This document shows, piece after piece, positions 42,670 to 50,024 of a stretch of DNA of 64,000 bases. The notes under the pieces were generated by a model. The model was given only the letters and a program-made list of their open reading frames with translations, was not told the DNA's origin and did no database searches. The DNA is from Brooklawnia propionicigenes. Lineage in GTDB: Bacteria > Actinomycetota > Actinomycetes > Propionibacteriales > Propionibacteriaceae. Each line of letters begins with the position of its first letter. Position 1 is the stretch's first letter. The DNA lies in contig NZ_AP028056.1 in the NCBI RefSeq assembly GCF_030297015.1, positions 1,746,939-1,810,938 on the forward strand, written 5' to 3'. The position numbers and the translations under genes were made by a program.

Positions 42670-42999
42670 CTAGAGCGAGGTGACGGCAGCACGGGCATCG
42701 CCTGCCGCGCCTTGGTGGACGCGTGCCCCCAGTTTGGTGAGCATGTTCTGCATGTCGTCGCCCATGTGGCGGGCGAGGACGTCGGTGACTGCGTTGTCCT
42801 TGATGAATCGGGCGACGCGGGCGTGGTGGGCGCCTTCTGTGCCCTGGGCCTTGGAGACGTCCCAGTCGACGGTTTGGGTGTGCCAGGAGGTAATGGTTCC
42901 GTCCTGGACTGTGGCGACGGCCAGAGTGCGGGCCTTGCCCCAGCTGTGGCCGACCTGCCCGTCGTCGGCGACGGGGATGCAGATGATCTGTGTGGTCAT
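42670..42999 (-). CDS. NifX/NifB-type (dinitrogenase iron-molybdenum cofactor) domain protein 1
   Basis: A 109-residue protein starting MTTQIICIPVADDGQVGHSW with the fold of the Nitro_FeMo-Co family (VADDGQVGHSWGKARTLAVA, VLARHMGDDMQNMLTKLG, near-C-terminal GDARAAV). There are no nitrogenase genes nearby, so a metal- or cluster-binding role outside nitrogen fixation is likely. It sits between def and the peroxiredoxin gene on the same strand. Confidence 0.72.
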   Translation of the reverse strand: MTTQIICIPVADDGQVGHSWGKARTLAVATVQDGTITSWHTQTVDWDVSKAQGTEGAHHARVARFIKDNAVTDVLARHMGDDMQNMLTKLGARVHQGAAGDARAAVTSL

Positions 43000-43057
43000 G
43001 TGTTTCCTTCGGGTGGGGTGGGTGGCCCGATGGGCGGGCCACCCACTTGGGGTTCCG

Positions 43058-43768
43058 CTATTTGGTGATGGCGGCGAAGACTGCTTCCTCAGAGACGTCC
43101 TTGGTGCAGAAGAACCAGTCGACGCAGGTGACGCCTTCCTCTTTGCCTTCCATGCGGTCCTTGGCGGTGCCGCAGGAGCCCGCGGTCGGGACGATGACGG
43201 CATCGCCGGGACGCCAGTCGGCGGGGGTTGCGACCGCGAGGGCGTCGGCGGTCTGCAGGGCGATGATCACGCGCTTGAGTTCGTCGAAGTTGCGGCCCAG
43301 GCTCAGCGGGTAGTAGATGATCGTGCGGATGATCCCTTGGGGATCGACGACGAACACGGCGCGTACGGCCTTGGTGCTGTCCTCGCCGGGCATGATCATC
43401 CCGTACTTGCGGGCGATCTCCATCGTGATGTCCTCGATGAGGGGGAAGGTGACCTCGACGTCCTTCATGCCCTTGAACTCGATCTTGTCCTTGATCGTGC
43501 GGAGCCATGCGATGTGGCTGTAGAGGCCGTCGATCGACAGGCCGACCAGCTTGGTGTTCAAGGCGGTGAACTCGTCCTCCATCGTGGCGAACGTCATGAA
43601 CTCGGACGTGCACACGGGGGTGAAGTCGGCCGGGTGGCTGAAGAAGATCACCCAGCTGCCGGCGTAGTCGGCTGGGAACGTGATCTCGCCCTGCGTGGTC
43701 ACAGCGGTGAAAGCGGGGGCCGGATCGCCGATCCGCGGGATCCCGGTACTTACAGCAGCGTCGTTCAT
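43058..43768 (-). CDS. Peroxiredoxin (Prx6-like)
   Basis: A 236-residue peroxiredoxin. The peroxidatic Cys53 lies in ADFTPVCTSEF, with the supporting FFSHPADFTP Thr. The long C-terminal arm (RVIIALQTADALAVATPADW) is typical of the Prx6 subgroup. Extra Cys residues near the end (SCGTAKD, GVTCVDWFFCTKD) could serve as resolving thiols. It detoxifies peroxides in the cytoplasm. Location next to NifX-like proteins suggests an oxidative-stress or Fe-S protection island. Confidence 0.9.
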   Translation of the reverse strand: MNDAAVSTGIPRIGDPAPAFTAVTTQGEITFPADYAGSWVIFFSHPADFTPVCTSEFMTFATMEDEFTALNTKLVGLSIDGLYSHIAWLRTIKDKIEFKGMKDVEVTFPLIEDITMEIARKYGMIMPGEDSTKAVRAVFVVDPQGIIRTIIYYPLSLGRNFDELKRVIIALQTADALAVATPADWRPGDAVIVPTAGSCGTAKDRMEGKEEGVTCVDWFFCTKDVSEEAVFAAITK

Positions 43769-43843
43769 GGTGGTGCTTTCCGGTGTGATGGTTGGACTGT
43801 CGAGTTCGGTGGTTGAGGTGAGGCCGAGTGGGGTAGCAGCGCC

Positions 43844-44227
43844 TCAGGCCGGGGACGAGTCATGATGGTGCGCCAGGCTGTCGGCGCAGGGAGACGCCCC
43901 TGTCAGTCTCCCCGCGAGGTAGTCCGTCACGGCCTGACCGACGGTCCCGGCGGCCCCCGTCGCCGCCGTGATCCCCACGTGTTCGAAGATCCGGATCGCC
44001 CGGACCCCCATGCCTCCGCTCACCATCACGTCCGCGCCGTGCGAACGGATGAACGCCGGAACCTCCCCGGGCTGGTGGCCTGCCTGCAACGGATTGGCTA
44101 GGGTGTCTGCCGTCGTGATGAGCCCATCGACGACGTCGACCAGCACGAAGTGGGGGGCCTGGCCGAAATGGCCTGCCACCCGGGCATCCAGTCCGGCATC
44201 GGTCTCGGCGGTGATGGCGATCTTCAT
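43844..44227 (-). CDS. NifX/NifB-type domain protein 2
   Basis: This 127-residue protein starts MKIAITAETDAGLDARVAGH and has the family features FGQAPHFVLVDV, a conserved HGADVMVSGGMGVRAIRIFE loop and a C-terminal His/Asp tail (SLAHHHDSSPA) that could bind metal. ATG 44227 is chosen because it begins the first strand. A 6-4-6 palindrome (44302-44317) lies 75 bp upstream. Confidence 0.78.
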   Translation of the reverse strand: MKIAITAETDAGLDARVAGHFGQAPHFVLVDVVDGLITTADTLANPLQAGHQPGEVPAFIRSHGADVMVSGGMGVRAIRIFEHVGITAATGAAGTVGQAVTDYLAGRLTGASPCADSLAHHHDSSPA

Positions 44228-44301
44228 GCTGCTCCTGTCAGATACTGCGCGTCCACCAGCGGGTGGCGACAGGCAATTTCGGCCTGCCAAGCGCAGCATA
44301 T

Positions 44302-44317
44302 GTCAGGATAGCCTGAC
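44302..44317. promoter_or_regulatory. Palindrome GTCAGG-N4-CCTGAC, candidate operator
   Basis: A perfect 6-bp inverted repeat with 4-bp spacer, between the NifX-like gene start and the HTH/Cys-rich gene end. It matches the geometry and sequence of the palindrome at 44741. Confidence 0.45.
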
Positions 44318-44355
44318 GTGCGACGTCGGGTCGAAAACAGGATCGGCGCGCACCG

Positions 44356-44676
44356 TCACGGCCTGTCGGCCTCAGTTGGTTCAACCAGTCGGACCTCGAC
44401 GGGCCGGCGGCGTCCGCGTCCCGGGCCATGCCCGCAATCGCAGGCGTCAACGGCGTGGTCCGGGCATCCGCAGTCGGTGCGCGGGCATCCCCTGCGCGGA
44501 ATGCAACCCCATCGTTCGTGCGCGGATTGCCGGCTCATTCCGGCCGCGTCGCCGATCTGGGCCCACGTCGCGCCGGCTTCCCGGGCCAGCACGACCGTGG
44601 CCTCCAGCAGCGCCTGTGCCCGTTCGACACCTGCAGCAGCCTCGGCCACCGCCGCGACGGCCATTCGTTGTTCCAT
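44356..44676 (-). CDS. Small HTH protein with cysteine-rich tail
   Basis: A 106-residue protein. Residues 20-60 are helical with a helix-turn-helix-like AREAGATWAQIGDAAGMSRQ stretch, frequent in small actinobacterial proteins. The following 27 residues hold seven Cys (pattern CX5CX4CXCX7CXC), then a basic tail. The Cys cluster is unusual and suggests metal, Fe-S or redox sensing. It lies between two matching palindromes (44302 and 44741), the second overlapping its promoter, so it may bind them. The function is inferred only. Confidence 0.6.
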   Translation of the reverse strand: MEQRMAVAAVAEAAAGVERAQALLEATVVLAREAGATWAQIGDAAGMSRQSAHERWGCIPRRGCPRTDCGCPDHAVDACDCGHGPGRGRRRPVEVRLVEPTEADRP

Positions 44677-44740
44677 TGGGACCTCCCTCCACCAGTATCG
44701 CCAGCAGTGGCGACTCCAGCCAACACGGCGCTATCCTTTC

Positions 44741-44756
44741 GTCAGGACCTTCTGAC
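44741..44756. promoter_or_regulatory. Palindrome GTCAGG-N4-TCTGAC, candidate operator
   Basis: The same 6-4-6 layout as 44302-44317 with one base changed. It lies between the divergent HTH/Cys-rich gene (start 44676) and exonuclease gene (start 44796). Confidence 0.45.
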
Positions 44757-44795
44757 AGAAGGATCGATGGTGGACGGCACCGCGGGAGGCACTCG

Positions 44796-45437
44796 ATGAG
44801 TCTGGAGTTCGTTGCCATCGATTTCGAGACCGCGAACCGGCGTCCGGGATCCCCCTGCCAGGTCGGCCTGGCCCTCGTCCGAGACGGTCGGGTCGAGGCC
44901 ACGTGGGGAACCCTGATGCAACCACCCTACGGCCGCGGCTGGTTCGACCCGGACTGCACCCAGGTGCACGGCATCGTCGAACGCGACGTGGAGGGCCAAC
45001 CCACCTTCGAACGGCTCTGGCCCGACATCGAGAAACGACTCGCCGGACTGCCCGTCGTGGCCCACAACGCAGCCTTCGACATCGCGGTGATCCGGGACGC
45101 GACCAGCCACTGCGGCTACGACTGGCCGACCCTGGACTTCGGCTGCTCCCTGCTGATGGCACGGCGCTGCTACGACCTGCCCGAACACACTCTGGAGGCC
45201 GTCGCTACCGCGGCCGGGATCCCACTCGATCAACACCACGACGCCGTCCACGACGCCGTCGCGTGCGCGCACATCACCCTCGACATGGCGCAACGCACAT
45301 CCGCCGCCAGCCTGGACGAACTGCTGCGCGTCTGCGGCCTCGCCTGGGGCCGGCTCGCACCCGAACTCCACGAACCCTGCCACCCAGTCAAGACGTCCGC
45401 GCCCCTCGCCGTCGCACTCGCGCCCACCCTGTTCTAG
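44796..45437 (+). CDS. DEDDh-family 3'-5' exonuclease
   Basis: A 213-residue DnaQ-like exonuclease. ExoI is EFVAIDFETANRRPG with Asp/Glu ligands, ExoII is in PVVAHNAAFDIAVI, and ExoIII is LDQHHDAVHDAVACAHI with His and Asp. It resembles the stand-alone proteins related to the epsilon proofreading subunit of DNA polymerase III. The cytoplasmic role is DNA repair or degradation of single strands. It is divergent from the HTH/Cys-rich gene and is the last gene before the tRNA attachment site. Confidence 0.88.
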   Translation: MSLEFVAIDFETANRRPGSPCQVGLALVRDGRVEATWGTLMQPPYGRGWFDPDCTQVHGIVERDVEGQPTFERLWPDIEKRLAGLPVVAHNAAFDIAVIRDATSHCGYDWPTLDFGCSLLMARRCYDLPEHTLEAVATAAGIPLDQHHDAVHDAVACAHITLDMAQRTSAASLDELLRVCGLAWGRLAPELHEPCHPVKTSAPLAVALAPTLF

Positions 45438-45661
45438 GGACGGTTGATCAACCCCGGGCACAACCGAACAGGGCCACGGAACTGACCCGTGGCTCTACTC
45501 GGTTGCCCGTCGTGGGTGGGCGCCCTCCCGGGGATCTACCGGCGGACGGTCGGGTGGACACTGGGCGACGCCAACGACGTTCCCCACGCCCCGGATGTCG
45601 TGGGGAATACGTGGGGAATGGGAGGCCTCTCAAGGCCATCCGTGTCCATGAGAGTCCACAA

Positions 45662-45687
45662 CTGATAAGGACCGAAGTCCTTGTCAG
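45662..45687. terminator. Strong 11-bp hairpin with CGAA loop
   Basis: Arms CTGATAAGGAC (45662-45672) and GTCCTTGTCAG (45677-45687) pair over 11 bp with one G-T pair and a CGAA tetraloop. No T-run follows, so a terminator is only one option; it may also be part of the attachment region. Confidence 0.4.
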
Positions 45688-45723
45688 AGGGGATTTGATG
45701 TAGTCAGGGGACCATACATCGTT

Positions 45724-45748
45724 GTGCGCGAGAGAGGAGTTGAACCTC
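45724..45748 (-). repeat. Right attachment repeat, overlapping tRNA-Leu 3' end
   Basis: The 25 bases are identical to 39171-39195. As usual for tRNA integration, the repeat restores the tRNA 3' end. Confidence 0.8.
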
Positions 45749-45808
45749 CACGCCCGTATAGGGCACTGGCACCTGAAGCCAGCGCGTCTGCCATTCCGCC
45801 ACTCGCGC
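45725..45808 (-). tRNA. tRNA-Leu (anticodon CAG)
   Basis: Read on the minus strand: acceptor GCGCGAG pairs with CTCGCGC, the anticodon stem-loop is CTGGC-TTCAGGT-GCCAG (anticodon CAG), there is a long class II variable arm (TGCCCTATACGGGCG) and the T loop is GGTTCAACTCC. It is 84 nt long without encoded CCA. Its 3' end is the right att repeat of the island. Confidence 0.93.
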
Positions 45809-46133
45809 ATACGGTCCCTTGCGGAACCAGCTTGAGAAGCCTAGCACACGTCTGCGGAGAATCGGCAACTCAAGAGCTGGGCTCGTGGCGTGCGTCCGCG
45901 GTGCCTCGCCCCGGGCGATGGTGCCGCCCTCAGAAGGTGAGCCTGAACATTGGGGACTCCTGTAGTCCCATGCGGCATATAAGCGCACCCAGTATGCCCT
46001 CATCGGGTGCTCTGCACCGGCTACCTCGGCGTTTGGAGGCTTCAACGAGCGCAATCTGACCAATGGCAGGGAGTTATCCACAGGAGAATCCAACGGTCAG
46101 CGAGGGGCTGTCTCGATAGCTCAGACTTTGACT
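45809..46133. other. Intergenic region upstream of the AbiEi-like gene
   Basis: It holds the first copy of an approximately 47-bp repeat (45949-45995; the other copy ends the next gene at 47071-47118). No other gene is seen. The repeat copy could be the 3' remnant of a former AbiEi-like gene (WGLL-stop in one frame). Confidence 0.4.
45949..45995 (+). repeat. Repeat copy 1 flanking the AbiEi-like gene
   Basis: ATTGGGGACTCCTGTAGT is identical to 47071-47088, followed by about 30 bases of partial similarity (CCAT...GGCATATA versus CCAT...CCGGATA). Confidence 0.55.
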
Positions 46134-47087
46134 ATGCCCACCCAGCCTGCTTTGCCCGAGTCGCTGAGAGATCTGGCGCGCGCACAGGCCGGCGTGCTGA
46201 CCTGGGAGCAGATTTGCGGGCACGGCGTGTCCCAGTCAACGGTTCGCACGCTCATGGACAAGGGCCTGTGGACACGGCTCTCGCGAGGCATCTATCTCAC
46301 CCATGATCTGCAGCCGGAGTGGATGTCATTGGCCTGGGCTGGGCAGTTCCTCGGCGGTTGTGACGCGGCCATTGGCGGGCGTGCTGCCCTGAGGCTGGCG
46401 GGGCTGATCAGTGAGGAGGAGCTGCCGATCTCGATCGTGCTGCCACACGAAGCAAGGCGGCAGCCCAGTTCGGGCTGGTGGGAGTTCTCCCGGACCAGGG
46501 TGCCCTTTCGTGCGGTGGGTGAACCAGCCCGGCTGCGGGTGGAGCGGGCCATCATCGATCTGTGCGCCTCGGAGCCCGAACGCGCGATCCACTGGGCGAC
46601 GCTGGCGATCGGCAGCAGGAAGGCAAGCGTGCAGGGTCTGCGCGACGTGCTGGAGACAATGCCGCGGCATCCCAGAAGGGCCCAGCTCGCCGATGTCCTC
46701 GCGGATGTCGGCCAGGGAGCCGAAAGCCCTCTGGAGGTCGTCTATCTGCGCCAGGTGGAACGGCCTCACGGCATACCCCCTGGCAGACGCCAGGTGCGCG
46801 GTGGTCGATATCGGCGCGACATCTACTATCCGGAAGGCCTCGTCGTCGAACTCGACGGACGGCCCGGCCACGATGGGCCGGATGCCTTTCGTGACATGGA
46901 TCGCGACAACTACCACGCCAGACGAGGAATCGCGACGCTGCGATACGGATGGGACCAGTGTTACAACTCCCCGTGCGAAGTCGCCGCCGAAGTGGCCGGG
47001 GTCCTCCGTGGCCTGGGTTGGCAGGGCGATTTCACGCCCTGTTCATGCTGCCGACTGGCATTCGACGGTTATTGGGGACTCCTGTAG
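46134..47087 (+). CDS. AbiEi-type antitoxin-domain / DUF559 nuclease-like protein
   Basis: A 317-residue protein with an N-terminal winged helix of the AbiEi_4 type (LARAQAGVLTWEQICGHGVS, RLSRGIYLTHD). The middle domain (AIGGRAALRLAGL...) is the AbiEi-like fold. The C-terminal DUF559/Vsr-like nuclease fold shows ELDGRPGHDGPDAFRDMDRD, then GIATLRYGWDQCY, with Glu/Asp that could bind metal. Such orphan genes are common in actinobacteria, without the AbiEii toxin. A TTG at 46128 is an alternative start. The last codons and stop lie inside a repeat. Confidence 0.75.
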   Translation: MPTQPALPESLRDLARAQAGVLTWEQICGHGVSQSTVRTLMDKGLWTRLSRGIYLTHDLQPEWMSLAWAGQFLGGCDAAIGGRAALRLAGLISEEELPISIVLPHEARRQPSSGWWEFSRTRVPFRAVGEPARLRVERAIIDLCASEPERAIHWATLAIGSRKASVQGLRDVLETMPRHPRRAQLADVLADVGQGAESPLEVVYLRQVERPHGIPPGRRQVRGGRYRRDIYYPEGLVVELDGRPGHDGPDAFRDMDRDNYHARRGIATLRYGWDQCYNSPCEVAAEVAGVLRGLGWQGDFTPCSCCRLAFDGYWGLL

Positions 47088-47118
47088 TGCCATACGCCGG
47101 ATAGAAGTACCCAATGAT
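47071..47118 (+). repeat. Repeat copy 2, overlapping the end of the AbiEi-like gene
   Basis: It shares the 18-bp core with 45949-45966 and weaker similarity after it. The TAG stop of the gene is inside the core. Confidence 0.55.
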
Positions 47119-47123
47119 CCTGG

Positions 47124-49676
47124 CTAGAGCCCTGGGCCGTCGATGCGCCCGAAATTGACCACGTGCAACGCGAGTTCACCGGACTCATCGCTGGCATCCA
47201 GGTCCACCTCGGCGCGGATCTGCCAGTCGTGGTTCTCGTCCGGGTCATCGATGATCTGGCGCACCTGCCAGCGGCGGGTGTCGCGGCCCTCGATGATGAA
47301 CAGCTGCGGCGATCGGGCATCGGCCGCGGTACCGAGCTCGTCGTGCTCGTCCCAGTACTCTCCCAGCGCGGAATCCCAGTCGTCGGCGGTGAACGTGACA
47401 TCGGGGTCGTCGGCGTCCAAGGCGGCGAGACCATCGACGTCGTCATCGGCGGCCAGCAGCACCCGGCGGAAGATCGCATTGCGCACCAGCGCGGTGAACG
47501 CCCGCAGATTGCCGGTGAGCGGCCGCGGCCGCCCGGCCATCGCCTGTTCGCGCGCCTGGGTGTCGGCGGGATTGGCCAGGGCCTCCCATTCGTCCACCAG
47601 GCTGGAGTCGGTGGCCCGGATCAGTTCGCCCAGCCAGGCGATCAGATCGTCCAACTCCTCGCTGTGGAAAGACGCGGGAACGGTCTGGCGCAGCGCCCGC
47701 CAGGCGTCCGAGAGGTAGCGCAGCAGCAGGCCTTCGCTGCGTTGCAGCTTGTAGAACGCCACATACTCGCTGAACGTCATCGCCCGTTGAGTCATATCGC
47801 GGACAATCGACTTGGGCCGCAGCGGATGCTCGACCAGCCACGGGTGGGTCTTGGCCATCGCCAGATGTACCGCCGACAGCTCGTCGGCAAGGGGCTTGGG
47901 CCAGCTCACCTCTTCCAGGATCGCCTGCCGCTCTTCGTACTCGTAGCCCTCCGCCTTCAGCTCGGCGATCGTCTCACCGCGGGCCTTCTTCTCCTGCGCG
48001 ATCAGGATCGCCATCGGATCCTCCAGCGTCGCCTCGATCACGCTGACAACGTCGAGCGCGTAGTCCCCGGCTTGATCGTCGAGCATCTCGAGCGCGGCCA
48101 TCGCGAAGGCACTGAGCGGTTGGTTGAGCGCGAAATCGTCCTGCAGACCGGGCGCAAGATCATAACGCCGCCCGCCCGGGGTGGGGGTCGCCCGCCGGAC
48201 GACCACCCCGGCCTCCAGCAAGGAGCGCCCCAGCGCCACGGCCCGGCGCAACTGCTTACGTTGCTGGGCGGGATCGGGAATCGCCTCTTCGATGATGCGG
48301 GTCAGCGCCGCGCCGGTCTCCTCATCGCGGTGCAGCAGATTGAGCAGCATCGAATGGGTGACTTCCAGCCGGGCATGCAGTGTCTCGGGGGCCGAGGCGA
48401 TCAGCTTCTCGAAGCTGGCCTCGGTGTAGTTGACCTGACCCTCGGCCGGCTTCTTGCGGCGCACCGACTTGAGCTTCCTCTCGTCGCCGGCGAATTTCGC
48501 CAGCAGCCGGGCGTTCTCGATCTGGTATTCGGGCGCCTGCACGACCACATTGCCGACCGGATCGAAGCCCGGACGCCCGGCACGTCCGGCAATCTGGTGA
48601 AACTCGCGGGCTCGCAGGATCCTTTGGCGACGTCCATCGAACTTGGTGAGTGTGGTGAAGACCACCGTTCTGATCGGCACATTGATGCCGACGCCGAGCG
48701 TGTCGGTGCCACAGATCACCTTCAGCAGTCCCTGCTGAGTGAGTGTCTCGACCAGCCGCCGGTACTTCGGCAGCATGCCGGCGTGATGGACGCCGATCCC
48801 CGACCGCAGCATCCGCGACAGCGTCGCGCCGAAACCGCGGGCGAACCGGAAGCCTCCGATCGCTTCCACAATGGCATGGCGCTGTGCCGTGTCGACGAGC
48901 TTCATGCTCATCAGGCCCTGGGCCTGCTCGGTCGCGGCGGCCTGGCTGGGATGCACCAGATATATAGGTGCACTGCCGGTGTGAATGAGTTCGGTGAGGG
49001 TCTCGGGCAGCGGGGTCATCGACCATGTGAAGACCAGCGGCACCGGACGCTCGGCCTGCGCGATGATCTCGGTCGGACGTCCGGTGCGCTCGGTCAGCTT
49101 CGCCGCCAGGTCGCTGACATCGCCCAGGGTGGCGCTCATGAGCATGAACTGGGCCTGCGGCAATTCGCTGGTGGCGACCTGCCACGCCCAGCCGCGGTCG
49201 GGGTCGGCGATGAAGTGGTACTCGTCGGCCACCACCATCTGTACGTCGGCCTGGTCGCCTTCGCGCAGCGCGATATTGGCCAGGATCTCGGCGGTGCAGC
49301 AGATGATCGGCGCATCCGGATTCACCGAGGCGTCGCCGGTGACCATGCCGACCAGATCGGGGCCGAAATCGTCCACCCAGCTGAAGAACTTCTCGCTGAC
49401 AAGGGCCTTGATGGGCGCTGTGTAGTAGACGCGACCGCGATTGGCCAGCGTCGCGACATGCGCCGCGGTGGCGATCAGCGATTTTCCGGACCCGGTCGGG
49501 GTGGTGATGATCGTGTTCGCGCCGGTCACGGTCGCCAGCAGCGCATCCGCCTGGTGGGGATAGAGCGTCATGCCCTGACGCATGGTCCAGTCTTCGAAGG
49601 CCGTGTAGATGTCGTCCGGCGCGGGGCGGGGGCCCAATTCGTCCAGAAGCAGGGAAAGGCTGGGTTGCTCGGGCAT
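47124..49676 (-). CDS. DExH-box RNA/DNA helicase (Ski2-like, DUF3516)
   Basis: An 850-residue superfamily 2 helicase. Motif I is TTPTGSGKSLIA (about 58-69), motif II VVADEYHF (DExH-type), motif III FMLMSATLG, and motif VI HQIAGRAGRPGFDP. Motif IV/V region is VICGTDTLGVGINVPIRT. The C-terminal DUF3516 region (from about 480) is typical of the actinobacterial group. ATG 49676 starts MPEQPSLSLLLDELG. It is a cytoplasmic, ATP-dependent helicase, probably acting on structured RNA in stress or growth; the exact substrate is unknown. It is convergent with the AbiEi-like gene. Confidence 0.9.
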   Translation of the reverse strand: MPEQPSLSLLLDELGPRPAPDDIYTAFEDWTMRQGMTLYPHQADALLATVTGANTIITTPTGSGKSLIATAAHVATLANRGRVYYTAPIKALVSEKFFSWVDDFGPDLVGMVTGDASVNPDAPIICCTAEILANIALREGDQADVQMVVADEYHFIADPDRGWAWQVATSELPQAQFMLMSATLGDVSDLAAKLTERTGRPTEIIAQAERPVPLVFTWSMTPLPETLTELIHTGSAPIYLVHPSQAAATEQAQGLMSMKLVDTAQRHAIVEAIGGFRFARGFGATLSRMLRSGIGVHHAGMLPKYRRLVETLTQQGLLKVICGTDTLGVGINVPIRTVVFTTLTKFDGRRQRILRAREFHQIAGRAGRPGFDPVGNVVVQAPEYQIENARLLAKFAGDERKLKSVRRKKPAEGQVNYTEASFEKLIASAPETLHARLEVTHSMLLNLLHRDEETGAALTRIIEEAIPDPAQQRKQLRRAVALGRSLLEAGVVVRRATPTPGGRRYDLAPGLQDDFALNQPLSAFAMAALEMLDDQAGDYALDVVSVIEATLEDPMAILIAQEKKARGETIAELKAEGYEYEERQAILEEVSWPKPLADELSAVHLAMAKTHPWLVEHPLRPKSIVRDMTQRAMTFSEYVAFYKLQRSEGLLLRYLSDAWRALRQTVPASFHSEELDDLIAWLGELIRATDSSLVDEWEALANPADTQAREQAMAGRPRPLTGNLRAFTALVRNAIFRRVLLAADDDVDGLAALDADDPDVTFTADDWDSALGEYWDEHDELGTAADARSPQLFIIEGRDTRRWQVRQIIDDPDENHDWQIRAEVDLDASDESGELALHVVNFGRIDGPGL

Positions 49677-49874
49677 ATGGACGATTCTGTCACGGCGACG
49701 AGGGACGAGGGGCTCGCGGACGAGGGCGCAGGGCTCGACCAGCGGGCAATGCGGGAACACGCACCGAGTGAACAGCCGGTGACGATACGGCGACCGCAAG
49801 CGCTGATGGGCGGTGCGGCCGGCAGCCGGCCCTTAGGATGGTCGCAGATTCCATCCGGCGATTGAGGAGTTTCC

Positions 49875-50024
49875 GTGGCCAGCAAACCTGGTGCATCCCA
49901 GACGCAAGCGCCGAACGCCGATGGCAAGTTCTCAATCAGCGAAGACTGGTTGGCTTTCGCCGTCGGGTTGATCCTGCTTGCCTTGTGCCTGACCGGCATC
50001 ATCCCCGAGGGGCTGCTCCCGTGA
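49875..50024 (+). CDS. 49-residue single-TM protein linked to the YeiH-type transporter
   Basis: GTG 49875 follows GAGGAGTTTCC. The protein starts MASKPGASQTQAPNADGKFS and has one membrane helix (WLAFAVGLILLALCLTGII) with a short exterior end. Its stop overlaps the GTG of the transporter gene (GTGA). A coupled small membrane protein of this kind is likely a subunit or regulator of the transporter (inference). Confidence 0.72.
   Translation: MASKPGASQTQAPNADGKFSISEDWLAFAVGLILLALCLTGIIPEGLLP

Noticed and set aside
42670-44227. NifX-like genes as evidence for nitrogen fixation
   Set aside because: No nifHDK or other nif genes are present; the domain is common outside nitrogenase systems.
47163-49865. 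900-codon plus-strand open frame opposite the helicase
   Set aside because: Mirror of the helicase gene by codon bias; no family motif.
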